NCBI GenBank assembly: GCA_018398765.1
Contig: JAHBMJ010000147.1
Span: forward strand, 1-51,850
Origin: Chromera velia
Taxonomy: Eukaryota; Sar; Chromeraceae
Direction of reading: 5' to 3'
Length of the DNA stretch: 51,850 nucleotides
The notes under the pieces were generated by a model, which was not told where the DNA came from, ran no database searches, and saw nothing but the letters and a program-made list of their open reading frames with translations. Below, in pieces: positions 1 to 40,466 of the stretch. How positions within the stretch are numbered: the first letter of the stretch is position 1; the number at the start of each line of letters is the position of its first letter. The position numbers and the translations under genes were made by a program.

Positions 1-207
1 CCCCCCCCCCCCCCCCCCCCCCCACACACACACAGAGAGAGAGAGAGAGAAAGAGAAAGAGAGAGAGAGAGAGATGCGCAAAAAAAGAACACACACCAAA
101 GAGGAGGAGAGGCAGAAAGAATCTCTCTCAGGCGAGCCGTCCTTTGGACAGAGAGAGATCTGACTACCCCTGCCAGCAGCCCTGACTCACTCACTCACTC
201 ACTCACA
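1..207. repeat. Low-complexity left edge of the window
   Basis: Bases 1-23 are pure C, followed by a short (CA)n run and a (GA)n run to about base 73. A (CTCA)n tract lies near 185-207. A homopolymer start of this kind is typical of an assembly that stopped in a simple repeat. The TRRAP-like gene on the minus strand runs toward this edge and must continue beyond it. Confidence 0.9.
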
Positions 208-267
208 ACAAGCGGTCAACTTGCCGCCTGTGGGTCCGCTTAGCGACCTACCGACCTACCGACCGAC

Positions 268-29725
<29,458 letters not shown>

Positions 29726-31100
29726 CTCTTTGTGTGAGGACCTCTTTTTGCGGACCTGCTCAGACGCAGAGAGGAAGAAAGCAGGCGAGACGGGAACTCG
29801 AAGTGGTGCTTCGGCAGGGAAAGCGGCTGCACCCCTCCTCTCCCACTGGTCTGCTCACAGGGGCTCTGTACGTGGCTTCTCAAGGGATCCAGCACTCCCT
29901 GGGGACCCGCGGGAACTTCGAGATGGCGTCGGAGACGAAAGGAGACGAGAGGAGACGGCTCCCTTCAAGCAAGTCAGACGACGGGATTTCACAATTCCGC
30001 GCTTTGTGGAAAGGGGAGGAAAATACAAAAGAGAGAAAAAAGAGTATGCTAAAGCTTTAAAGGGAGATGCAGTCAGCGTACAATTTCAAGAATGGGTGAA
30101 CGGCTGTGATGTCAGAGGAGAAATATGCAGCCAGGGGCACTACACGTCCTCTCGACGTTTTGCGGCCCAGTCGGAGAAAGATTTTCCAGCAGCGATCGGT
30201 GCTGAATCATCTGCGCACCCCACACAGCTGTCACACATTTCACAAACTTTCACACTTGAACAATCCTAGCTCAGTCAATCCTTCCTCTTTTCCTGTCTTC
30301 GATCGAATTCCTTCTAACACAAACTGCTGCATAAATGCAGCCACCTGAAGAGTGCAGAATGGTGCAGACGAATTTTTGTGTCAGGTCAATTTTCCAGCTC
30401 TGACGCACGCGCGTACTGTGCGGGGCGCGGGGGAGAGAGTACCTGCCGTATGTTCTTACATTGTGCCGTGGCCCCCGGCCATGTGCATGGTATCTGTTAA
30501 GGCCCTTGGCCGCACCTATGGAAAAAAAAAAGTCGAATTACCAATAAATCGGGTTACATTTGGCTTTCGGGACCCGCGCTTTCCGGCAACTGTACAGCGC
30601 GTGCATGGCGAACATGCACCTTTTGTCTAACCTTAATGTATATATCGGTACATATGCAAAAACACACATGGAGGGGAATTGTATGTAGATTCGATCATCT
30701 GTGTAGTTTTTAAGGAAGGTGATAAAGCATACCGTCTAAGTGAAGCTGTTCTAAATTGCTCCGTTGTTTGACTATGCTACCAAGCTCAGTGGCAAGTTAA
30801 GATATACCGTCTTACAGGGTCAGAAGTAAGCCGCACCACGACTGAGTGCGCTTGACAAAGAGGAAAAACGGTTAATTTGATCTGCAGGAACCTCTTTTTG
30901 CCCGTCTTCTTTATCTCTACTTAGCCCCTCTTATCGTTCTTCAGCACCTGGTTTTTCGACTTCCTTCTACCTCCACTTGAGGATTTGGGACGCAAAATAC
31001 TGTCTATATATAGTGTGTGTCGCTGTGGATACTGTAGTATTCGCTTTAAAATATTGTGGAGAGGCTTACCGCATATGGGTCCAGCGCTTGGTAAGTTTAA
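29726..31100. other. Intergenic stretch upstream of the TRRAP-like gene
   Basis: GC-rich to about 30.0 kb (possible 5' leader of the minus-strand gene), then less GC-rich. A 92-codon open frame at 30352-30630 on the plus strand has no recognisable domain. No promoter or RNA gene could be identified. Confidence 0.6.
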
Positions 31101-31549
31101 GAGGGAGAGATGTGAACAGAAGCCGTTTGGGCCTATGGATAAAGCCAGGTAAGCAAGTGTGTGAACAGAAGCCGTTTGGGCATATGGGTGAATGTTTGGG
31201 CATGTGGGCGCATAGAGAAAGAGGGGCATGAAAAGGAAGTATGTGCAGTAATAGAATCCGCTTAGGCCTGCAGGTAGATGAATGAAGAGAAACGGAGAGA
31301 GCGAGCGTGTTTATGAGTATGTATGAGTGTGTGAACAGAAGCCGCTTAGGCCCGTGGATGAATGAAGAGAGATCAATTGTATGTCATTAAAGAAAAGCCG
31401 CTTGGGCCGCTAGTTACTAAGCTTATGGATGAATGAAGAGAGATCAAGTGTGTGAACAGAAACATACAGAAGCCGCTTGGGCCTATGGATGAGTGAAGAG
31501 AAACAGAGAGAACGAGTGTGTGAACAGAAGCCATTTGGGCGTATGGGTG
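31101..31549. repeat. Degenerate satellite array, left part
   Basis: Irregular copies of a unit with the core GTGTGAACAGAAGCCGCTTGGGC, followed by TATGGATGAATGAAGAGA. It resumes at 37806 on the other side of the retrotransposon. Its last five bases, GGGTG (31545-31549), are the target-site duplication. Confidence 0.88.
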
Positions 31550-31826
31550 TGTGACATGAATGCTCGTAGCCGCGCCGCCTCTAAGCGTTAACGTAGGCCG
31601 GTTGGTGGCGTTGAGAGAACGCATAAGCCTGCTTTGCGGGACCGAGCGAAAGCGCATGCACATGTAGCTACTCCAATCGATATAGTTTCAGGATGGCATG
31701 TATTCATCGCATTCAGATTGACCATCAGGAGAACCGGACTTTGAAGTAGGACTTCGAGGGAACGCTTCTAGGAACAGACCTTCTAATCTGTTATCTGAGC
31801 CTCGTGCTAGCTATGATTACGTTTTA
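31550..31826 (+). repeat. 5' LTR of the chromovirus
   Basis: 277 bases beginning TGTGACATGAATGCT and ending ATTACGTTTTA. The 3' end is TA, not the usual CA, although the target duplication fixes the border. It differs from the 3' LTR at 20 positions by hand alignment, with no indel. Confidence 0.93.
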
Positions 31827-31938
31827 TATGCTAGCAGGGCCTCGTGTGGCAAGGGCCAAGAAGCTTCTGAGTGGAGTCAGAAGCGCAGATTGAAGTGTTT
31901 CAACATGTTGACAGATTGAGGTTGAGAGATCGTAAGAG

Positions 31939-32889
31939 ATGGACCTAATAGGAAACCCCCAGGCCCAGGCTGCACTCCAGGAACGGTTTGAGCAACTTTT
32001 GAACCGAGTGCAGCAGCTATCGGTGATTGTGGAACACCAACAGCAGGAAATTGCTGAGTTGAAAGCTCAGTTAGGACATCAGAGTTCTCTTGCTCAGTCT
32101 TCCTTCCAAAGCCATTCTGGCGATGTTTTGCGTCCCTCTCTGCCTCCCAGCGTGAAGCCTAAGAAGCCTGAAATCTTTTCGGAGAAGGCCGAGGATGTGG
32201 ACACTTAGATTGCCTTATGGCAGAACCTGTACCACATCACAAAGACTCCTCTAAAGGAGCAGGCCCCCATCGCAGTGACCTATCTCTCGCCGACCCTCCA
32301 GGTAAAGCTGGCAGAGGAGGCCAGAGCAGAAAGAATCCCTATCACATCGTTGGAAGGACTGAAGGAGGCGTTGTACCGCAGCTTCCCAGACCCCAACGTC
32401 CAGGAAACCCTCCGATCCGAGATTAGACAGATCTGTGCGAAGAAGGGGATATGGGATTATACGGATGAGTTCAGGGGGATCGCGTGCCGGTTGACGGACG
32501 TGACTCAGACGGACTTGATATACGACTACAAGGCAGGTCTCCCCAAAGCGGTGTCTGATGAGATCGGATAGGTTCACCCCAAACCAGACACATTGCCGAA
32601 GCTAATCACAGAAGCATTGAAAGCAGAGAAGAGAGTTGCGAGGGGGAACAGAAGAAACCATTGGAACCATGTGCAGTCAAATGGAGGGCAAAAAAAGAAT
32701 GGAGAACCAGTTTCTATGGACCTGAGTGCTCTCTCTCGAGCCAAAAAACAGCAGCTGAGAAGAGAAGGCCATTATTACTTGTGCAGAGAGAGAGGGGGCA
32801 CATTCAGTCCGACTGCCCGGGCCCCCGCAGCAGCTAGCCTAGTGGCGGCAGGAGGAATGATAGGAGAAGGGGTGGAGAGAGGCAAATAA
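31939..32889 (+). pseudogene. Broken gag of the chromovirus
   Basis: The frame begins MDLIGNPQAQAALQERFEQL with a coiled-coil-like start. A TAG at 32206-32208 replaces the Trp expected after VDT in Ty3-type capsids, and a second TAG lies at 32569-32571. A capsid-like region follows (LEGLKEALYRSFPDPN, TDEFRGIACRLTD). Near 32790-32820 the single CCHC zinc knuckle is lost: the first Cys is Tyr, and the last part is out of frame by one base in a G run. Confidence 0.87.
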
Positions 32890-33515
32890 TTCAGAACCAA
32901 CAGTATGGAGTCTCTCCACCCCGGGATAACCAAAAGAGTCAGCAGCAGCAGTATCCTCATCGCAGGCAGTGGGGGGGGTACGATCAACGACAGAACGGGC
33001 AGGGGCGACGCCAGCCTCCCTATGGTCAGAGCCGAAATTCGGGGCAGCGGCCTCCGTGGAGACGGCCAGGTGTGCGTCCCGCCCATCTCAAAGCTGAAGA
33101 GGATGAGTATGAGGATGAGTGTTGGGGAGACGAGGATGAGGAGAGAGAGAGGGATGCAGATTTGAGAGATGATGCTCGAAGACACGGCGAGAGCCCAGTG
33201 AGGGTAACAGGGGAAAGAGAGGACGATGCATGGGTCACCTATGGGAGAGGACCCAACGTTCTCCACTGCAACCGTATGTACTTGTTCCCCCAACGCTTAC
33301 CGGAGTCCAGAGATGGGGAAGCGTATAAGACCGACCACTTGAGGTCAACCGCAGCACCCCTTCAGAGAGAGGCTCTGAGGGAAAGTGACGGCCCTCAAAG
33401 GCCGCCAGGTACTTAGCTTCCCCGGTCAGTCGACCCAGTTGCCTCCGTTCCTTTCGAGAATGAATACGCTGCACCAACCTCTTTTCCCTCTGTTCCTCTG
33501 CAGCAGACAAGAACC

Positions 33516-33930
33516 GTGAACAGCACGGCAGCACAGAAAGGACCGGCAGACAGGCGTGAACAGCGTCCATCCCGACGCCCAGGTGATGGCAGACGTCGAT
33601 CCGTTTTGATACGCCTTCGCGGGATGGTGAACGGCACCCCTGTCATGATCCTGTTTGACCCGGGAGCAGATGAGAATTACATGTCTGCTTCCTTTACTCA
33701 TTCGTATGGCCTTCCTGTCCGCAGGTTTGGGAGGCTGACTGATTGCGAGGGAGCACTTGCAGGGGACCCGTCTCACCAGGTGTCCGAGTAAGTTCCCGCG
33801 GATGGGTGTCGACTAAAGATTGACGAATACAAGGATCAGGTCAGCTTCACTCTTACCGATCTCAAGAAATATGATTTGTTTCTTGGGATGCGGTGGTATG
33901 AAGACCGTGATCCCGTTTTTCGTCCAAAAA
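33516..33930 (+). pseudogene. Retropepsin-like protease of the chromovirus, damaged
   Basis: MVNGTPVMILFDPGADENYM marks the flap and active-site strand of a retroviral-type aspartic protease, but the catalytic triplet D-S/T-G reads D-P-G (33657-33665). The frame stops at 33789-33791 and continues in the same frame to YDLFLGMRWYEDRDPVF, the conserved C-terminal strand. Confidence 0.85.
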
Positions 33931-33940
33931 TGAAGAAATT

Positions 33941-35005
33941 GTGGTTCGACTTCGAGGGGATACCACTCCTGAGAAGAAGAGTTCTCGGATAAATGGACCC
34001 ATGACTGTCAGAGAGGCCACGAGAGAAGTGAGAAAAGGAGCACCTTTCTTTCTCTGCAGATGGGAAAGAATTGAGAGAGAGGAGGAAGAAACGGAGGTTA
34101 AGAGAGAAAGGAGAGAGGAGGTGGGAGAGGTTGAAATCGACCCGAGAACTAAGGAGGGGATACAGGAAAGGAAGCCCCCCTTTTGTAAATACAAGAAAGT
34201 GATGGCATCTCCCTCTTTACACCCTGCAGCAAGGGAGATCTTGAAGGAGAACAAGGAGTTATTTCCGGATGAGATTCCGAAACTTCTACCCGGGAGGGGA
34301 GATCTGGACTTCAAGATCGAACTGGAGCCAGGGGCTCAGCCTTCTGCGAAGCCTCCGTATCGCCTCTCCTATGCAGAGTTAGAAGAGATGAAGAAGCAGT
34401 TGAAGGACTATATGGACAGGGGGTTCATTCGTCCTTCGACGTCCCCCTTTGGTGCGCCGGCATTCTTTGTGAAGAAGAAGGACGGCACCTTCCGCATGGT
34501 GATCGACTACAGGCCTCTCAACAAGGTGACGGTGAAGGACACATTCCCACTCCCGCGTGCAGAGGAGCTGATGGAGACCCTCTTTGGAAAAAGATGGTTC
34601 ACAAAGCTGGATTTGCGTCAGTTTTTCCACCAGCTCCGCATTGCAATGGGAGACAGCTACAAGACGGCTTTTGTCACCAGGTGGGGAACGTTTGAGTGGC
34701 TGGTGATGCCATTCGGGGTCTCGAATGCACCGCCCGCAAGCATGCGACTGATTACGCTTACGATGCGACCTACACTGGGCTGGTGTATCATCGTCTTCAT
34801 CAACGACATCCTTGTATACAGCCGGACACTAGTACAGCATGTGAAGGACGTCAAGTGGGTACTGGATCTCTTGAGAGCGAACAATCTCTACGTCAAGATC
34901 AAGAAGTGCAAGTTCTTCACCAACAGCACCCACTTCCTGGGGTTTGTCATCGATGCGAAGGGCATCATACCCAAACGCCTGAAACTCGAGCTGATCCGAG
35001 ACTGA
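33941..35005 (+). pseudogene. Reverse transcriptase of the chromovirus, catalytic Asp lost
   Basis: Motifs in order: ELEEMKKQLKDYMDRGFIRP, FVKKKDGTFRMVIDYRPLNK, WFTKLDLRQFFHQLRI, FEWLVMPFGVSNAP, then VFINDILVYS. The last should carry the Asp-Asp pair; its first Asp is Asn (codon 34802-34804), so polymerase activity is not expected. A TGA at 35003-35005 replaces the Trp normally found before the connection domain. Confidence 0.95.
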
Positions 35006-35590
35006 CCGGATCCAAAGGACCTACACAAGTTGCAAATCTTTCTTGGGGCAGCCAATTGGGTTCGGAAGTTTGTGAGAGGTTTTACATTGATTGCGCAGCC
35101 CCTGACGAAGGCGTTGAAGAAGGGAATGAAGTTCACGTGGACGGAAGAGATGAAGACAACCTTCTGCTCACTGAAGGAGGCGATTATCAACATCACCTCC
35201 CTGTACATCCCCGATCCTAAACGCCCATTTGAGATCTTCGGGGACGTGTCTGAGCAGAGAAATGCACTCGGAGGTGCATTGATGCAGCAGGACCCGTGTG
35301 TTGGTTGGCTCCGTCCGGTGGTCTTCGCATCGAGAACGCTGACGAAGGAGGAGAGGAACTATCCCATCAGAGAGAAGGAGTTGCTTGCTGCCATCTTTCT
35401 CCTCAAACACTGGCGCCCGTACGTCAGTGAGACGATCACAGTGTGGATGGACCATGAGAGCCTCAAGACACTCGACTTGACAGCATCTTACGCAGAGGCT
35501 CGAGGACGTGTGAGGAGATGGATGTCTTTCTTGCAGGAGCTGGGGGTGAAACTGAAGTACCTCCCAGGTGTAAAGAACATACGAGGACTG
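35006..35590 (+). pseudogene. RNase H domain of the chromovirus
   Basis: In the same frame as the reverse transcriptase: LHKLQIFLGAANWVRKFVRG, GALMQQDP, YPIREKELLAAIFLLKHW, then VWMDHESLKTL. The three acidic positions of Ty3-type RNase H (Asp in GDVS, Glu in KELLA, Asp in MDH) are visible. It ends at YLPGVKNI, where the tether is cut short. Confidence 0.88.
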
Positions 35591-36260
35591 CACAAACTGG
35601 TAGGGACCCGCCTAATGATGTCATCATCCGGACATCCTCAGACGGATGGGCAGAGCGAGATTTATAACCGAACGCTGGAGACAATGTTGCGATGTTTTTG
35701 TGGAGATTATCAATCCGAATGGCCCAAGCTTCTGCCATTACTTGAGTTTGCGTGCATCTCAAGTACGCACTCGGGTTTGAAGGCAACACCGCATACAGTT
35801 CTTTATGGCTTTGAGGCAAGGACTTTCCCGTCTCTACTGGTTGCAGGACGCACAGCGACGGCAGCGAAAGACTTTCATCTGCGCCGTCAGGCCTTCTTTG
35901 AAAAGGTGAAGGAGCGACTTGAGAGAGCGAACAAAGAGGCAAAGAGGAAGGCCGACCAGAAGAGAAGGGAAGCGACTTTCGTTCCAGGAGACTGGGCGCT
36001 AGTGCACCAAAAATTTTTTGAGAGTGAGCGTCTTCCTTTTGAAGCTGAGTCACATTTGGTATGGGCCTTTCGAGATTGACAAAAAGGTAGGGGAGGTGAG
36101 TTATGAGCTCATGTTCTCCGCTGGAGTCAGGAAGTATCTAGTTGTCCACGTCTCTTACATGAAGGCGTACCCTGTCTCCCCCAAAGACCCTCCACCCCGT
36201 ATTCTTTTGCCAAGATTCGAGGAGGTGGAGTGGGAGGTCGATAGGGTCGTTGACATGTGA
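35591..36260 (+). pseudogene. Integrase C-terminal part fused to RNase H, frameshifted
   Basis: Directly after the RNase H tether comes LVGTRLMMSSSGHPQTDGQS, the region around the catalytic Glu of the integrase core. The zinc finger and both catalytic Asp segments are missing here. A frameshift near 36018 leads into HIWYGPFEIDKKVGEVSYEL, the SH3-like C-terminal domain. A TGA at 36258-36260 interrupts the entry to the chromodomain. Confidence 0.88.
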
Positions 36261-36398
36261 GGGAAAGGGAGGATGCTGGAGTATCGTGTGGTTTGGAAGG
36301 GATACTCGGAGACTGAAGCAACTTGGGAGCCGTCTGAGAACCTTAAGAACGCAAAGGACGCGATCAAGTCCTTCAGGGAGCTCCATACACTTCGATGA
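36261..36398 (+). pseudogene. Chromodomain at the integrase C-terminus
   Basis: LEYRVVWKGYSETEATWEPS with ENLKNAKDAIKSFRELH is a canonical chromodomain core, including the WKGY and TWEP signatures. It is in frame with the preceding integrase tail except for one TGA. This places the element among chromoviruses, whose chromodomain directs integration to particular chromatin. Confidence 0.93.
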
Positions 36399-37528
36399 CA
36401 AAGAAGGAGATGGAGAAAGAAATAAGGGTGTCATGGGAACATTCATGTTTATCTTTTTCTCTTTGTGTTGCTCTTGTCATCTGCTTTGCTCTCGTCAATC
36501 CATCCTTCCTCACCCTTTTCCTTGACTTTCTTGCGCCTTGTTGCTTAGAAAAAGAAAGAAAGAATGAATGAATGAATGAAAGAATGATTGAATTAATGAA
36601 TGAATGAATGAATGAAAGAAAGAGAATGAAAGGTAAAAGAAGAAGAAGAAATGAAAGGCTTAGCGAACGAAAGGTGGAACAAGAAGGAATGAAAACAAGG
36701 GAAAGGTGGAAAGAGAAAGAAGGAAAAGGAAATACAGACAATAGCTTGAGAAGTTGCTAACGCACTTCTCCCGTGAAGAGGGAGAGGCATACACTGATTG
36801 ACGCACTGACACACTGATTAACGTACTGACACACTGACGCTGAATGGAACGACTCAAGGACACTTCCTCTCATGTTTTTCTATCTCTCTTTATTTTTCTT
36901 TTAATGCACCTCGATGCAGATTCTTTTCTCTGTGTCTTAATTTTTATTTTCTCATGCACATTTAATCTCTCTGTGTATTCTTGCGTACCTCCTCTCTGAA
37001 GCGAGTTGACATGTGCATTCGCAGGATCTCTTTATCTTTTCCGACTGCGAAAGTGTTTCTGGTGTTTTCTCCCTGATGCATGCCGAACCAGAACCACTTT
37101 GCGGGAAGAGAGCTCCACTGCGTAGACACCGCCTCTTGAGTGCCTGTGGTGTCGTCATTCATTGTTTGCAGAGTGAGTGGATGGATGATGAGTGAAAGTG
37201 TATGACTGGCGGTGGGACGATCTCTATATGAGCTCATATACAGGGACAGATTCATGAAGCTTCTTGTGGTGACTGATCGCTTACACGCGCCGTCATCCCG
37301 TTCTCGTTTGCTTGAGGCAGCGATGTTTAAGATGAATGGTTAGCACTCTACACACATGCTTGTGGAAGTATCCGACAACCCGTGTTGGTCGTTGCATACC
37401 GACTTCTTGTGTGATTCGAATCTGATACGAGGGAGAAAGGAAAGAGCATCAAGGAGAAATGAAGCGATTAAAATTGAGTACGAGATCTGAGATCGTGTGT
37501 GGATACACGCTTTGGGAGGATGGGTATG
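36399..37528 (+). pseudogene. 3' region with a displaced integrase fragment (about 37090-37420)
   Basis: The first part holds an (AATG)n run near 36560-36620 and no frame. Further on, fragments in more than one frame resemble integrase: VPVVSSFIVCRVS (zinc-finger end), WDDLYMSSYTGTDS, LLVVTDRL (first Asp segment) and LVEVSDN (second Asp segment). These are the very segments missing from the main pol frame. The match is weak and by eye. A purine-rich GGGAGGATGGG just before 37529 is a plausible polypurine tract. Confidence 0.45.
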
Positions 37529-37805
37529 TGTGATATGAATGCTTGTAGCCGCGCCGCCTCTAAGCGTTGGCGTAGGCTGGTCGGTAGCGTTAAAAGAGCG
37601 TATAAGCCTGCCTTACGGGACCGAGCGGAAGCGCGCGCGCATGTAGCCACTCCAATCGATATAGTTTCAGGATGGCATGTATTCATCGCATTCAGATTGA
37701 CCATCAGGAGAACCGGACTTTGAAGTAGGACTTCGAAGGAACGCTTCTAGGAACAGACCTTCTAATTTGTTATCTGAGCCTCGTGCTAGCTATGATTACG
37801 TTTTA
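37529..37805 (+). repeat. 3' LTR of the chromovirus
   Basis: 277 bases, same length as the 5' LTR, starting TGTGATATGAATGCT. Eighteen of its 20 differences from the 5' LTR lie in the first 120 bases; the last 157 bases have two. Confidence 0.93.
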
Positions 37806-38770
37806 GGGTGAATGAAGGAAGATAAGGAGATACAAGGAGAACGAGTGTATGAACAGAAGCCGCTTGGGCATGTGGGTGAATGAAGGGAGACAAGGAGATA
37901 CAAGGAGAGTAAGTCTGTGAACAAAAGCCGCTTGGGCGTGTGGGTGAATGAAGGGAGACAAGGAGATACAAGGAGAGCAAGTATGTGAACAGAAGCCGAT
38001 TGGGCGTGCAGGCGAAGAAAGAGAGACAAAGAGAACAAGTGGGTGAACAGAAGCTAGGAACAGGAGCCGTTTAGGCCCGTGGATGAATGAAGAGGGATCA
38101 ATTGTGTGTTATTGAATAAAAGCCGTTCGGGCCTATGGCTAAACCTGTGCATGAATGAAGAGATATCAAGTACATGAACAGAAGCCGCTTGGGCCTGCTG
38201 ATGAATTAAGAGAGACAGGGAGAGTAAGTGTGTGAACAGAAGCCGTTTGGACGTGTGGATGAATGAAGAAAGACAAGGAGATACAAGGAGAGCGAGTATG
38301 TAAACAGAAGCCGCTTGGGCCTTATGCAGTAAATCAACGAAGAATAATGAAGAGAGGCATGGAGAGCGAATGTGTAAACAGAAGCCGTTTGGGGCGTCAC
38401 GATGGCGTAGGTACATGAACACAGACAGGGAAAGCAAGTGTATGAACCGGTCTGAACAGGCTAGGTGAATAGGAGCCGGTTGGGCATGTGGGTGAATGAA
38501 GAGGGACAAAGACTCGTACAAGCATGTCAGCAGAAGATATTTGCATGGGCGTGTGGGTACCTGAATAAATAGAGACAGCCTGTCACTAAGAGAGAATGAG
38601 ACTCAGTATATAAACAGAACTTCAAGCTGCTAGAGCCTGTAGGTAAATAGAAATAAACAAAGAAAAACAGAGAGAGCAAGTGTGTGAACAAAAGCCGTTC
38701 GGGTGTGTGGATATGAGAGTGTTAATGGAAGCCGTTAGCTTTGGGCATGTGGGTGAGTGATCAAAGAGAG
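37806..38770. repeat. Degenerate satellite array, right part
   Basis: Continues the array with spacings of 58-68 bases in the first copies and less regular ones later. The core AACAGAAGCCGCTTGGGC recurs about a dozen times. The minus strand happens to be largely open and yields Leu/Ser/His-rich translated repeats, which I do not regard as genes. Confidence 0.88.
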
Positions 38771-39750
38771 ACAGGAAAAATGAGGGAGTAAGTGAGTGAG
38801 CATTGCCAAGTGAGACAGCGAGTAAGTCAGTGACTAAGTGTATTGCTGAGTGAGTAAGTGAGCATAATCAACTACAGCAACTAATATGGCAAGCGTAGTA
38901 AGCGTGTAGTTTGGAACTTGTATAACGTTGTGTTCAAACATTTTATAGACTAGCTCACAGTCTCAGTCACAGCTAGATGATTTAAAAGAGCAAGTTGATA
39001 ATAGAAGGCGTATATAATGTTTGGCTACTACATATGTTACTATGCTACTATTAGAATGACCAAAATATAAATGAAAGTAAATGAAAGAAACATTACAGCA
39101 TGTGTGTCTGTATGCAAAAGACTTATATATTAATTCCGTAAATAAAAAATAAAAATGTAAGTAGATTTAAGCGGGGAGCACTGTAATTTTTTTTTTAATA
39201 AGCAAAAATAAGTTGTTAAAGATTTATTAGTAATATATTGCTGCGGTTATAATTTTATTTTCTTTTTCACGTTTATTCACGTTAACACCATATGTTAGCG
39301 AAGTCCTTGTACATCATTAATTTTCTCATTAGCAAACGTATCTAATAGCAGAGCTCTTCGATCTTATTTCTTCTTCTCAACCGTCTTGAAGCCTGTCTAG
39401 CCGTCTCCGGCCCTCTACGGCATTTACAGATACCGCGGCTACGCCTTTACGCAGCCAACAACCGTGATTGAGGGTTTTGTCATGCACCATATATTAATAT
39501 GGGAACGGGAACCTGTTGCATGCATGTACCATGATCATGGACGCACCTCTCAGTGCTCTCACCCTTAGCTATCTCACCCCTGGGGGCCACGGCATGTCCC
39601 GTAGGGACATACAATTCTTACATGTTGTCCTTATAAATAGCGGAAGGATATGAGGGGTATTACCTGTTTCTCATCTGCCCAAAGCACGCATATACATATT
39701 AATACATGTACATTGTATGGAGTGCCAAAATAGAGGGAGTGCCTCCAGCC
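38771..39750. other. AT-rich intergenic spacer
   Basis: Base composition drops sharply, with long A/T runs between about 38.95 and 39.35 kb. No reading frame, RNA gene or repeat family is recognisable. GC content rises again at about 39.4 kb. Confidence 0.7.
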
Positions 39751-39787
39751 CACCCGTCTCTCACCCCCCGTGACCCCGATTGAGGGC

Positions 39788-40425
39788 ATGAGTGCAGCAG
39801 ACAGCTGGGCGTCTCTCGTCAACAGAGACGCCCTCTCCCACGGGGGGCAAAGAGACAGAGAGAGAGAGGCCATGTCACCCTTGTCAGGAAACGGAGGGGG
39901 ATCACCCCTGACGGCAACCGCAACAAGCAGAGTCGACGTGCCACCCCTGAAGAATCCGGCCAGAGAGGGGGCGCCCCCCCCTGCCCCCGCTGCAGGAGGA
40001 GGGGCCGGGGAGATTCCTCCTCCCCTGCGCGGGCAGCCTCAGTGACAGCGGCTACCGACTTTGAGGCATCAGGTTCTTCTTCTGGTCTCGCCACTTTGAT
40101 GCACGACCTCAGAAAACAGCACCTCACCCCCACGCATCAGCACGCACCTGTGCAGCAACAGAAGAAGCAGACGGAGGGTATCACTTTGCAGAGAGCGGAG
40201 TCGGAGGGTGTGCTCAGTGACGGGGGTGTAGGTGTGCGGACAGTGGAGGGAGTGGGGACCTCTCTGAGTTCCTCTCAGCAACAGGGGCAGGGGGGGAGGA
40301 CTGGGACGGGGATGATGATGCCATGCAGACGACCGAAGAGGACCACGAGTCCGTTGGCGTTCTGGCACAGAGTCTCGACGGATGGGGGGGTGGTGCCGCA
40401 TACGTCTGGATGTTGGGGTGAGTGA
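39788..40425 (+). CDS. Possible Pro/Gly-rich 5' exon(s) of the plus-strand locus
   Basis: An open frame from ATG 39788 reads MSAADSWASLVNRDALSHGG and becomes Gly/Pro/Ala-rich before a stop at 40042. An overlapping frame (to 40425) continues with SGLATLMHDLRKQHLTP and Gln/Ser-rich sequence. A splice or a frameshift may join them. No domain is recognisable; it could be a leader exon of the array below or an unrelated gene. Confidence 0.35.
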
Positions 40426-40442
40426 GTGAGTGAATTTATTTT

Positions 40443-40466
40443 CATACAGAATTCTTTTTCTGTATG
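40443..40466. repeat. Palindrome related to the one at 1653-1678
   Basis: Arms CATACAGAA and TTCTGTATG (9 bp, perfect) flank a 6-base loop. The sequence TTTCATACAGAATTC is shared with the perfect palindrome near 1.66 kb, suggesting one repeat family. Confidence 0.75.

Larger units (their letters stand above)
31550..37805 (+). mobile_element. Ty3/gypsy chromovirus LTR retrotransposon, full-length but inactivated
   Basis: A 6,256-bp element with two 277-bp LTRs (31550-31826, 37529-37805) and a 5-bp direct duplication GGGTG on each side (31545-31549, 37806-37810). The order is gag, protease, reverse transcriptase, RNase H, integrase and chromodomain, all on the plus strand, as in chromoviruses. 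It inserted into the satellite; joining the flanks at GGGTG restores a typical unit. No clear tRNA-Met primer binding site follows the 5' LTR. Multiple stops, frameshifts and active-site changes show it is dead. Confidence 0.95.

Noticed and set aside
30352..30630. 92-codon plus-strand frame upstream of the TRRAP-like gene
   Set aside because: No domain, no homologue recognised and no splice or start evidence.
31827..31850. tRNA-Met primer binding site after the 5' LTR
   Set aside because: The sequence TATGCTAGCAGGGCC does not match the usual tRNA-Met 3' end; priming is left undetermined.
37796..38521. Minus-strand frames rich in Leu, Ser, His and Pro across the satellite
   Set aside because: Repeat translation with no start context or splice signals; the same peptides recur in every copy.
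31101..38770. Regularly repeated core with variable spacers, reminiscent of a CRISPR array
   Set aside because: Spacing is irregular, the copies are degenerate, there are no cas genes and the genome is eukaryotic; it is a satellite.
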